A DNA stretch of 64,000 nt from Metabacillus crassostreae (lineage in GTDB: Bacteria > Bacillota > Bacilli > Bacillales > Bacillaceae): assembly GCF_016908395.1 (NCBI RefSeq), contig NZ_JAFBDU010000011.1, forward strand, positions 62,001 to 126,000, written 5' to 3'. Position 1 is the stretch's first letter; each line of letters opens with the position of its first letter. The position numbers were made by a program, and so were the translations under genes. Under the pieces are notes generated by a model that was not told the origin of the DNA, did not search any database, and worked only from the letters and a program-made list of their open reading frames with translations. This document shows, piece by piece, positions 43,704-51,577 of the stretch.

Positions 43704-44420
43704 ATGTTAATAAAAGATTTGATCGTGGAGGATAGTTATTATCACTTTTATCAGCCAATAGTTAATATTGAGCTTAATAAAATTATTGGGTATGAAGGAT
43801 TAATGAGGTCGGCCGTTCATTCTAATCCTGAGCAGATTTTTTTACAGGCTAAAAGGGAGAAGCAGCTAGTTGAATTAGATTCGCGGTCTATTCAAAAAGC
43901 TACTAAAGCCTACCAAAAAGCAGGCTATCGAATACAAGACGGATGTTTGTTTTTAAATGTATTTCCAACAACTCTTTTAGATTCGAAATTCCCTCTCTTC
44001 ACAAAGGAAATTATGCTTGATGATCCTCAGCATTGTCAACATTTAGTATTCGAAATAAGTGAACTAGAAGATATTCGTGAGCATTCTCAACTAATTGAAC
44101 GAATAATGATATTAAAAGAAATGGGATTTAAGTTTGCGATTGATGATGTAGGAAAAGGGTATTCTGATTTCCAAACAATTATTGAAATGGAGCCTGATTA
44201 CATCAAGGTAGATCGATATTTTTCACAGCAGCTATCACAATTTCCGAAAAAGCAATCTTTTATTCAATTAGTTAATGAATATAGTAAGAGAAATGGTTGT
44301 CAGCTTATTTTGGAGGGGCTTGAAACAGTTGAAGACCTAGAGGTGGCACGACAATTGGGTGTAGAGTATGCACAGGGGTATTTGTTAGGAAGACCTGAGC
44401 CGTTACGACAGATTAGTTAG
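43704..44420 (+). CDS. EAL-domain c-di-GMP phosphodiesterase under riboswitch control
   Basis: 238 residues, an EAL domain alone. The signature is IGYEGLMRS, so the motif reads EGL, and the metal ligands FEISELED, AIDDVGKGYSDF, DYIKVDRYF and LEGLET appear kept, so activity is likely. No sensor domain. Regulation therefore seems to be by the riboswitch 120 bases upstream. Terminator at 44437. Confidence 0.88.
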   Translation: MLIKDLIVEDSYYHFYQPIVNIELNKIIGYEGLMRSAVHSNPEQIFLQAKREKQLVELDSRSIQKATKAYQKAGYRIQDGCLFLNVFPTTLLDSKFPLFTKEIMLDDPQHCQHLVFEISELEDIREHSQLIERIMILKEMGFKFAIDDVGKGYSDFQTIIEMEPDYIKVDRYFSQQLSQFPKKQSFIQLVNEYSKRNGCQLILEGLETVEDLEVARQLGVEYAQGYLLGRPEPLRQIS

Positions 44421-44436
44421 GAAGCATATCATTATT

Positions 44437-44476
44437 AAAAAGTCATGACTTAATTTCTATTAGGTCATGACTTTTA
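44437..44476 (+). terminator. Terminator after the EAL gene (bidirectional)
   Basis: AAAAGTCATGAC pairs with GTCATGACTTTT around a 15-base loop; it also serves the convergent membrane protein gene. Confidence 0.82.
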
Positions 44477-44477
44477 A

Positions 44478-44903
44478 TTACATCGTAATATTCTTCTTGT
44501 TTTTAAATTTCTTAGTAATAGCTTTTATAGCCACTACAAGTAAAACACCGCCTAAATAGACTAAAAACAGCACGATATATCCCCAAAGACCAATAATTGC
44601 ATCAATAAAGTCCATATTCCCTCTATTGGTAATTGCCTGCTGAATTTCAATGGCAAATACTAAAACAAACATAAAGGTAAGTGTATATAAAAAAGCAATT
44701 AAGTGGATGCCGATCTTAAATTGTGATAACCACTTTGAAATCATATAAACAACAGCAAAAGTGATGATTCCAATAACACCCATAATCCAAAAATGCATAT
44801 CTTTATCAGTAAGCTGCAGCCCTAACATATCATTTAACAGCACAATTAAAACATCATGAGCATTATTCACAATTTCCGCTAAAAACAAAATAATATCTTT
44901 CAT
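44478..44903 (-). CDS. Four-helix membrane protein, paralogue of the gene at 60670
   Basis: 141 residues, four hydrophobic segments (about 38-60, 68-92, 105-130) and a basic tail. The central part FLYTLTFMFVLVFAIEIQQA and TNRGNMDFIDAIIGLWG is almost the same in the protein at 60670-61098. Family unknown to me. SD AAAGGAA. Confidence 0.7.
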   Translation of the reverse strand: MKDIILFLAEIVNNAHDVLIVLLNDMLGLQLTDKDMHFWIMGVIGIITFAVVYMISKWLSQFKIGIHLIAFLYTLTFMFVLVFAIEIQQAITNRGNMDFIDAIIGLWGYIVLFLVYLGGVLLVVAIKAITKKFKNKKNITM

Positions 44904-44996
44904 AAAATTCCTTTCTGGGAATGTGACTTTTCATATTTGTCCATGCCTGTGCATAGTTTGTATAAAGTAAGAAGACAGGCAGACGAGGTGAGGATT

Positions 44997-45455
44997 GTGA
45001 GAAGACGATCAAATAAACTCCCATTAATACTTATTATAATCGGACTTATCGTACTCATTATTATAGTATTTAAGTTTATACCAGGTCTAGGGGAAAAAGA
45101 ACCCAGAGATGTTGTTGATGCCTTTTATCATTATGAACAAGAAGGGGACTTTGGAAGTGCATGGGAGCTATTTCACCCTGTGATGCAAAAAAAGTTCACT
45201 AAAAATGCCTACGTGACAGAAAGATCTCATATCTATATGGGCCATTATGGTGTGAATACATTTTCATATAACATAAGTGATGAAAAAGAGATCAAAAGCT
45301 TTAAAATGGCAAAGGGCTCTGAAGCCTTTCCTATCGCCAACTCCATTACAGTAGAACAAACCTTTAAAAGTAAATTTGGGACATTTACAGTACTCCAAGA
45401 TGTTTATACGGTTGAAGAAGAGGGTGAGTGGAAAATTGTATGGGATTTTAAGTAA
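44997..45455 (+). CDS. Membrane-anchored NTF2-like protein
   Basis: About 152 residues. The frame is open from 44937, but the best SD (GAGGTGAGG) lies just before the GTG at 44997. One membrane segment (about 8-28), then an outside domain with the NTF2/DUF4878-like pattern (DVVDAFYHYEQEGDFGSAWE, then EWKIVWDF). Likely a surface protein; substrate unknown. Confidence 0.65.
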   Translation: MRRRSNKLPLILIIIGLIVLIIIVFKFIPGLGEKEPRDVVDAFYHYEQEGDFGSAWELFHPVMQKKFTKNAYVTERSHIYMGHYGVNTFSYNISDEKEIKSFKMAKGSEAFPIANSITVEQTFKSKFGTFTVLQDVYTVEEEGEWKIVWDFK

Positions 45456-45459
45456 TAGG

Positions 45460-45472
45460 GGGGTCTGACCCC
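45460..45472. repeat. Short palindrome GGGGTCTGACCCC
   Basis: A 13-base palindrome 4 bases after the NTF2-like gene stop. A similar motif recurs between genes of Bacillus species; this is the only copy seen here. Confidence 0.4.
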
Positions 45473-45502
45473 AATCTAGATCCTAATCTAGGACACAACA
45501 AC

Positions 45503-45541
45503 AAAACCCCTTCATCCAATTTCATGGTGAAGGGGTTTTTT
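45503..45541 (+). terminator. Terminator after the NTF2-like gene (bidirectional)
   Basis: AAAACCCCTTCA pairs with TGAAGGGGTTTT around an 11-base loop. Confidence 0.88.
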
Positions 45542-45552
45542 GAGCTGATTAC

Positions 45553-45810
45553 TTAAATACCTTGGAATATTAAGAAAAAGCCGACTGCGAATAATAATAT
45601 TAGCATTAAAATTAGGATTATAGCAATAATAAGGATAATCCAACCAGCTACTTTACGTCCTGTTTTAATGAAATAAATTCCGAGAACAATTGGACCAAAG
45701 ACAAAGCCAAGGATTCCCCACATCCATGGGTTTTTACCATGCTTAGGTGCATCGATTGCAAGGTAAATGGCAATCGCTATTGAGAGTATAAATCCAAATG
45801 AAAATTCCAA
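45553..45810 (-). CDS. Small membrane protein
   Basis: 85 residues with three hydrophobic segments (about 3-20, 28-48, 55-82). TTG start with SD GGAGGGAC. The motif KHGKNPWMWGILGFVFGPIVLG is common in small Bacillus membrane proteins of unknown function. Confidence 0.7.
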   Translation of the reverse strand: MEFSFGFILSIAIAIYLAIDAPKHGKNPWMWGILGFVFGPIVLGIYFIKTGRKVAGWIILIIAIILILMLILLFAVGFFLIFQGI

Positions 45811-45970
45811 AATGAGTCCCTCCTATATATAATTTCTTTAAAGGATATGGAAGATATAAGTATTTCATGCATTTTCGATTAAATATATATAAAATACCAA
45901 TTCCTATTATATATTAAATTAAATTCCCTAATTTGGAAATGGGAAACCTACAATTTTTAAAATAAATCAA

Positions 45971-46006
45971 AGAAAAAAGCCAGTCTACATTGTGAGACTG
46001 GCTTTC
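45971..46006 (-). terminator. Terminator of the LCP gene
   Basis: On the minus strand AAAGCCAGTCTCA pairs with GTAGACTGGCTTT, followed by TTTCTTTG. Confidence 0.82.
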
Positions 46007-46011
46007 GATAA

Positions 46012-46965
46012 TTAGTGAGAAGTTGTAGCTGCTGTATCAGCTGAAATCTCTAAATGTTCCTTCAGCTGATTCGATAAAGATAAACGTTCTTCTTCAGCAA
46101 CAATATAATAGTAAATACCGCCAATTTTATCTCCTGTACCTTTTACCTGAAATTGTTCAAGGTTTTGACTAGCGGTTTTATAGTTAGCTTGTATTTCCCA
46201 CATTTCATCAAATGTTAAGTTTGTTTTAACATTATCCCGAACAACTCCAAACATATCACCAAATTTTGTGATTGATGAGATATTTGCTCCCTTTTTCATC
46301 ACACCTTCGATGATTTGGCGCTGACGTTCTTGACGACCAAAGTCACCTCGAGGATCTTCGTAACGCATTCTTGTGTAAGCTAATGCTTTCTCACCATCTA
46401 ATGTAACCTTACCTTCTGGAAAATCAAAGCCTCCAGAACTGAAATTCAATGTGTTGTTAACCTCAATGCCACCAACAGCATCAACTGTATCCTTAAAGCT
46501 TTCCATATTAACTTTCACAAAATAATCAACTGGAACGTCTAAAAAGTTTTCAACAGTTGCAACTGTCATATCAGTTCCACCAAATGCATATGAGTGGTTA
46601 ATTTTATCTTGTATGCCTTTACCAACAATTTCTGTACGAGTGTCACGAGGAATACTCACCATTTGAGTTGAATTCGTGTTTGGATTAACCGTCATAAGAA
46701 TTAATGAGTCTGAACGACCTTTATCACCTTTACGCTCATCCACACCCATAAGAAGGATTGATATTGGGTCTTTTTCTGTAAATGTTACGTTATCAGATCG
46801 TTTGGGAGATTTGTCACGATCTAATTCTTCATGAATACTAGCAACAGTATCTGTAGCAGATTTATACAAGTAAAATGCATAACCACCTGTACTTAAAACA
46901 AGTAGACCGATAATACTAAGCGTAATCCATAGCCACTTTTTCTTCTTTTTTCTTGCTTCTCTCAT
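46012..46965 (-). CDS. LytR-CpsA-Psr (LCP) family glycopolymer ligase
   Basis: 317 residues. Basic N-terminus (REARKKKKKWLW), one membrane segment (about 13-33), then the outside LCP domain with ILLMGVDERKGDKGRSDSL, VSIPRDTR and YTRMRYEDPRGDFGRQERQR, all kept. LCP proteins move teichoic acid or other glycopolymers from undecaprenyl carrier to peptidoglycan. SD AAGGATGA. Which of TagT, TagU or TagV it corresponds to cannot be decided. Confidence 0.9.
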   Translation of the reverse strand: MREARKKKKKWLWITLSIIGLLVLSTGGYAFYLYKSATDTVASIHEELDRDKSPKRSDNVTFTEKDPISILLMGVDERKGDKGRSDSLILMTVNPNTNSTQMVSIPRDTRTEIVGKGIQDKINHSYAFGGTDMTVATVENFLDVPVDYFVKVNMESFKDTVDAVGGIEVNNTLNFSSGGFDFPEGKVTLDGEKALAYTRMRYEDPRGDFGRQERQRQIIEGVMKKGANISSITKFGDMFGVVRDNVKTNLTFDEMWEIQANYKTASQNLEQFQVKGTGDKIGGIYYYIVAEEERLSLSNQLKEHLEISADTAATTSH

Positions 46966-47221
46966 TATCTATGTCATCCTTTTTATTTTAGATTTTAATT
47001 AATTAGCTTAATTATTTTGAATCTATAAAGATTATAGTGCTACTTTACCTAAACTACAATGCTTTTTTGTAAAATATTGTTTCCAATTATATGACGAAGC
47101 ATATTAATGAAAGGTTTCACATTTTGTAGAAATTTGTCTAATAATATATGTATCTATCTCATGAAATAAAAACTATAATTTATTTGACAAAATATAGTAA
47201 TTTATAGGAGGAAAGACGAAT

Positions 47222-50200
47222 TTGAACAAGCGTCTTGTGTCAATATCACTAATTTTCACAGTACTTTTAACACTATTTACCCCATTTTCTCAAAAGGTAA
47301 TAGCATCAACCACTGACAGCATCTCTCTATTACCACCTGCAGTAAATACAGAAGAAGGTGTGCAATTACAATGGGTAACCTCTTCTTCAATTCAAGGAGA
47401 TGAACGTTTTACTCTAATTAAAAATAACGAGGATATTCCGTTAACATCAATTGAGAATGTAAATTCAACAGTTGGTGAAAACGGAGAAGTGATAAATACT
47501 TATCAATTTCTTGATAAACAGGTTGAAGAAGGTAAGAATTATACTTATTCTGTTAAAAAAGTCGCTGATAGTATCCTTCAAACAGAACAGATTGAAATCA
47601 CTTATCAAAAAGAACAAGTTGTTCAAGAAAACATAGATTTACATGTAACAAATATAACAGATTTAGGATTTAAAGCCGAATGGTCTACTCTTCAAAACGC
47701 AGAAGTTTATCACCTAGTCCTAGATGGTAAATTGCTTGGTCAATTCAAAGAGGAACAATCATATGAAATAAAAGAGGTAGCACCTAATACAAGTTATACA
47801 ATCAGTGTTCGAGCAATTAAGGATGGTGAGGTTTTATCTGAAGCAACAAAAACAGTGACAACATTAGCTTCAGAAATTTCTGCCGAACAGCTAAAAGATG
47901 ATCTTGTAGAAGAGCCTAAAGTGACTAAGAAAAGAGTAAAGGCTACAGCTACAGCAACAGCTACACCATCAGGAGAGGTGGTAACCATTCCTGATTTAGC
48001 ATTAAAAAGAGCAGTTAAAGGTGTATTGAAATTAACAAGAGACGAAATATACACATCAGATATGGAAAGATTAACAAATTTAAATGCTTCGGATATAAAT
48101 ATAAAGGATTTAACAGGATTAGAAGCGGCAACAAATCTAACAAAATTAGAGCTTTCGGGAAATGAAATCAATTCTGCAGCAGAATTAGAAAAGTTAACGA
48201 AGCTTGAGTATCTCGATTTATCTTATTATAAAGGAACAGACATTGAATTCTTATCATCACTATCAAACTTAAAAACACTTATTATATCAGATACAATCGT
48301 GAAAAATATTGAACCAATCTCAAATCTTTCTTTGTTAGAAACATTGGATATCAGTTTTGGACAAGTAACAGAACTATCAGCTTTAACAGCTTTATCTAAC
48401 TTAAGAGAATTGAATATAAGTTATTTAGAAGAACTTACATCAATTGCTACTTTACAACAATTAACTAACTTAACGACTTTAGTTATCTTTGGTGATATTT
48501 ATGTAAGCTTAAAAGCTGAAGTAGACCAGCTTAAACGTGCTGGTTTAGAAATTGTTCATGATGAAACATTTTATTTGTATTTTGACTCAATGAAGGTCAA
48601 TGAAAACCGTGCTATTTTGAACTGGTCTTATGATGGGGAAGGTGATGTTGCTTATTACGAAGTTAAAGTAGGTGACACGACATATAAGATTGATGCACCT
48701 GATGATACTTTAACAGTTAATGACCTTAATGAAAATACTCAATATCAAGTGACTATTAGAGCGTTTAACAGCGCAAACGAAGTACTTAGTTCTTTTGAAA
48801 CGACAATAAAAACATTGGTTAAACCAACAGAAGAAAGCAAGAAGGTCATTTTCAAAGATTTACAGCTCGAAAAAGCGATTAAGAATCACTTCGGTTTAGA
48901 TCGTGATATTTATGAAAGTGATATGGTGGAATTAACTGAATTATCAATAGAACGCAAACGAATCAAAGATCTTACGGGTCTAGAAAAAGCGACTAATTTA
49001 GCCTATTTATATGCTCCGTCAAACGTTATTGAAGATATCACTCCTATATCAAGCTTGAAAAATCTTCAAGGGTTATACCTTGATACTAACCCTATAACTG
49101 ATTTTTCGGCTTTAAGTGAGCTTTCAAACTTAACATCTCTTGGTTTAACAAATACAGGAATAAAAGATTTATCTGTACTAACCAATTTAAATAAGTTAAA
49201 TGATTTAAATTTAGATGAAAACGAAATCACAAGTTTATCTGCTTTACCAGCATTACCTAATCTTGTTTATCTATCGATTTATAACAACATGTTAACGAAT
49301 CTTGAAGGAATTGAAAAACTAGCAAAATTAGAGTCATTATACATTGATGACAACCCTTTAGAATCTCTAGCAGGAATTAACACTCTGATAAAATTAAACA
49401 GTATAAGCTTAAGTAATACGAATTTAGTTGATATCTCAGAGTTATTACAAATAGATTCACTTCAAAATGTGTCACTATATAATAATGAAAAGTTAGATTT
49501 AAATGATGACAACTCTGATGCACGCAAAGTAATTGCTCAGCTTGAAGAGTGGGGCGTGTATGTTGACTATGATTTCCATAATGAAGAAGAATGGTTTGAA
49601 GCATATATCAGCTTTATCACCGAGAATTCATTACTTGTTCATTGGGATTATTATGGTGAAAAAGAAATAGAAAACATTGAAATTCACGTTGATGGTGAAA
49701 AAAAATCATCAGTACCTTATGAGGATTATGAATTTAAGATTACGGATTTAGATCCTAATACAGAATATAGAATAGACGTTAAAGCTTTTAATAGTAAAGG
49801 TGAGCTTGAATTTACTAGCTCAACTACGGAAACAACTTGGTCAGAGCCAAGTAAAGAAGTTGCCGAAATTAAGGATGAAAATCTAAAAGAGTTAATCAAA
49901 GATCAGCTTGGTTTAGATCGTGATCCAAGAGTAAGTGATATGGAGAAACTAGATTCTATTTATTTATATGAATCAGAGGTATCTGATTTAACTGGTTTAG
50001 AATATGCAGTAAATTTATTTGATTTTAATGTATCTGATAACACGGAAGAGCTAGACTTAACACCACTTAAGAATTTGCAGAATCTTTACAGTATCTATAT
50101 TACGAATACTTCTATAAAAGATTACGCGATATTTAAAGACATGAAAAATATTCGTTCATTATCGATAGACAATAATAACCTTGAAGATCTTTCATTTCTA

Positions 50201-51460
50201 TCTGGAATGAAACAACTTGAGGATTTAATGTTAATGAATAACAATATTAGTGATATTACAGTTTTATCTGGGTTAACTAAGTTAGCTTTTGTTAACTTGG
50301 CAAACAATAAAATAGAGGATATTCGTCCACTGCTTGGTTCTAAAGATCATATGTATACCCTAGATCTTAGTGGAAATCCTATCAAAGACATTTCTAGCTT
50401 GTCACAATTTGAAAATTTATTTGATTTATATTTAGATCAAACGTTAATTACAGATCTCACACCATTACTTGAGTTATATAGCTTGGAAAGTGTTTCTTTA
50501 TATAATATTCCGTCTCTTGATTTACCGAACGATGTAACTAATCAAGGTGTTATTGATGAACTATTAAATTACGGTGTTACAGTAAATATTGACGTAGACC
50601 TCACACCAGAGCTAACTATTGATGAAGTAACCCAGAATTCGATTTCTATCTCATGGGATCCGATGCTACCAAAAGGTACTGGTGAGTATGATGTTAAATT
50701 ATACAAAAATTATGGTGAAGAAATCGTTAAAGAACTTAAACTAGATAGTGCAGAAACTAGCTATCAATTTACCGAGCTTTTACCTAATACAGATTACTAT
50801 ATTGAAGTCTCTGTAGAAGAGGAAGAAGCAGAGTATTATGGTTATTTATCAGCTGAAGTGACAACTTTACCTGTTGAAGGTTCTATAAAAGATGTAACCA
50901 TGTATGTTGAAAAAACAGAAGGTGTTCCTGAAGTAGAGGCGATGTTTGATCTTTATGGAATTGATGAGTCTAACGAAGAAGTTTACCACTACGGTTGGTC
51001 TGATGAAGAAGGTAAACTGTGGGATTACACATTAGATGAGCCTGTTGATATATTTGCCCTTCCTGTTGGTAACTATGGGATCACGTTTATTACAGCAGAT
51101 GATGAAGAAAAAAGCTTTGAGTTTGAAATTATAGCTAACGAAGAATACTTAGTGCAGCCTATTATCTTCTTGTTAGATGAAGGTGAGGATGATGAAGAAG
51201 TCACATCTCCAGGTAAAGATGGAGAAGATAGAGATGATAATGACAATGACGACAAAGATCCTAACGAAGACAAAGCAAAACCTATTAAAGTAAGTGAGCC
51301 AAAGAAGGAAGTAAAATTGAAAGTAAAGCCGGTAGGGAAAGAAGAGCTACCTAAAACTGCAACGGATGTTTATAACCTTATGATGATTGGTCTTGTTGTG
51401 ATCAGTTTAGGTGGAGTTATATTATTCATTAGAAAACGTAAAGGAATTAATAATGGATGA
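47222..51460 (+). CDS. LPXTG wall-anchored protein with three LRR-FN3 modules
   Basis: 1412 residues from a TTG start (SD TAGGAGGAAAG). Signal peptide about 1-29, two FN3-like domains (to about 215), then three internalin-like leucine-rich blocks (about 253-427, 541-750, 880-1090), each opening with a DLxLxxAI cap and LTGLE and each followed by an FN3-like domain. An acidic linker leads to the sorting signal LPKTATDVYN near 1374, a hydrophobic stretch and RKRKG. The three modules look like an internal triplication. LRR/FN3 surface proteins usually bind other surfaces or proteins. The sorting motif has the same LPxTATxxYN form as the YhcR-like protein, suggesting a shared sortase. Confidence 0.9.
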   Translation: MNKRLVSISLIFTVLLTLFTPFSQKVIASTTDSISLLPPAVNTEEGVQLQWVTSSSIQGDERFTLIKNNEDIPLTSIENVNSTVGENGEVINTYQFLDKQVEEGKNYTYSVKKVADSILQTEQIEITYQKEQVVQENIDLHVTNITDLGFKAEWSTLQNAEVYHLVLDGKLLGQFKEEQSYEIKEVAPNTSYTISVRAIKDGEVLSEATKTVTTLASEISAEQLKDDLVEEPKVTKKRVKATATATATPSGEVVTIPDLALKRAVKGVLKLTRDEIYTSDMERLTNLNASDINIKDLTGLEAATNLTKLELSGNEINSAAELEKLTKLEYLDLSYYKGTDIEFLSSLSNLKTLIISDTIVKNIEPISNLSLLETLDISFGQVTELSALTALSNLRELNISYLEELTSIATLQQLTNLTTLVIFGDIYVSLKAEVDQLKRAGLEIVHDETFYLYFDSMKVNENRAILNWSYDGEGDVAYYEVKVGDTTYKIDAPDDTLTVNDLNENTQYQVTIRAFNSANEVLSSFETTIKTLVKPTEESKKVIFKDLQLEKAIKNHFGLDRDIYESDMVELTELSIERKRIKDLTGLEKATNLAYLYAPSNVIEDITPISSLKNLQGLYLDTNPITDFSALSELSNLTSLGLTNTGIKDLSVLTNLNKLNDLNLDENEITSLSALPALPNLVYLSIYNNMLTNLEGIEKLAKLESLYIDDNPLESLAGINTLIKLNSISLSNTNLVDISELLQIDSLQNVSLYNNEKLDLNDDNSDARKVIAQLEEWGVYVDYDFHNEEEWFEAYISFITENSLLVHWDYYGEKEIENIEIHVDGEKKSSVPYEDYEFKITDLDPNTEYRIDVKAFNSKGELEFTSSTTETTWSEPSKEVAEIKDENLKELIKDQLGLDRDPRVSDMEKLDSIYLYESEVSDLTGLEYAVNLFDFNVSDNTEELDLTPLKNLQNLYSIYITNTSIKDYAIFKDMKNIRSLSIDNNNLEDLSFLSGMKQLEDLMLMNNNISDITVLSGLTKLAFVNLANNKIEDIRPLLGSKDHMYTLDLSGNPIKDISSLSQFENLFDLYLDQTLITDLTPLLELYSLESVSLYNIPSLDLPNDVTNQGVIDELLNYGVTVNIDVDLTPELTIDEVTQNSISISWDPMLPKGTGEYDVKLYKNYGEEIVKELKLDSAETSYQFTELLPNTDYYIEVSVEEEEAEYYGYLSAEVTTLPVEGSIKDVTMYVEKTEGVPEVEAMFDLYGIDESNEEVYHYGWSDEEGKLWDYTLDEPVDIFALPVGNYGITFITADDEEKSFEFEIIANEEYLVQPIIFLLDEGEDDEEVTSPGKDGEDRDDNDNDDKDPNEDKAKPIKVSEPKKEVKLKVKPVGKEELPKTATDVYNLMMIGLVVISLGGVILFIRKRKGINNG

Positions 51461-51466
51461 AAATGA

Positions 51467-51491
51467 AGGGGACTTATGTTCCCTTTTTTAA
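51467..51491 (+). terminator. Short terminator after the LRR protein gene
   Basis: AAGGGGAC with a short loop pairs with GTTCCCTT and runs into six T residues. Confidence 0.6.
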
Positions 51492-51543
51492 TTGGAAAAC
51501 ATATTTAGAATTTAATGTGATTTGTACATTTAAGACAAATATA

Positions 51544-51574
51544 AAAAAGTGAGTGCATTAATATGCACTCACTC
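51544..51574 (-). terminator. Terminator of the SpoIID-CWB2 gene
   Basis: On the minus strand GAGTGAGTGCAT pairs with ATGCACTCAC around ATTA, followed by a T run. Confidence 0.85.
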
Positions 51575-51577
51575 AAA

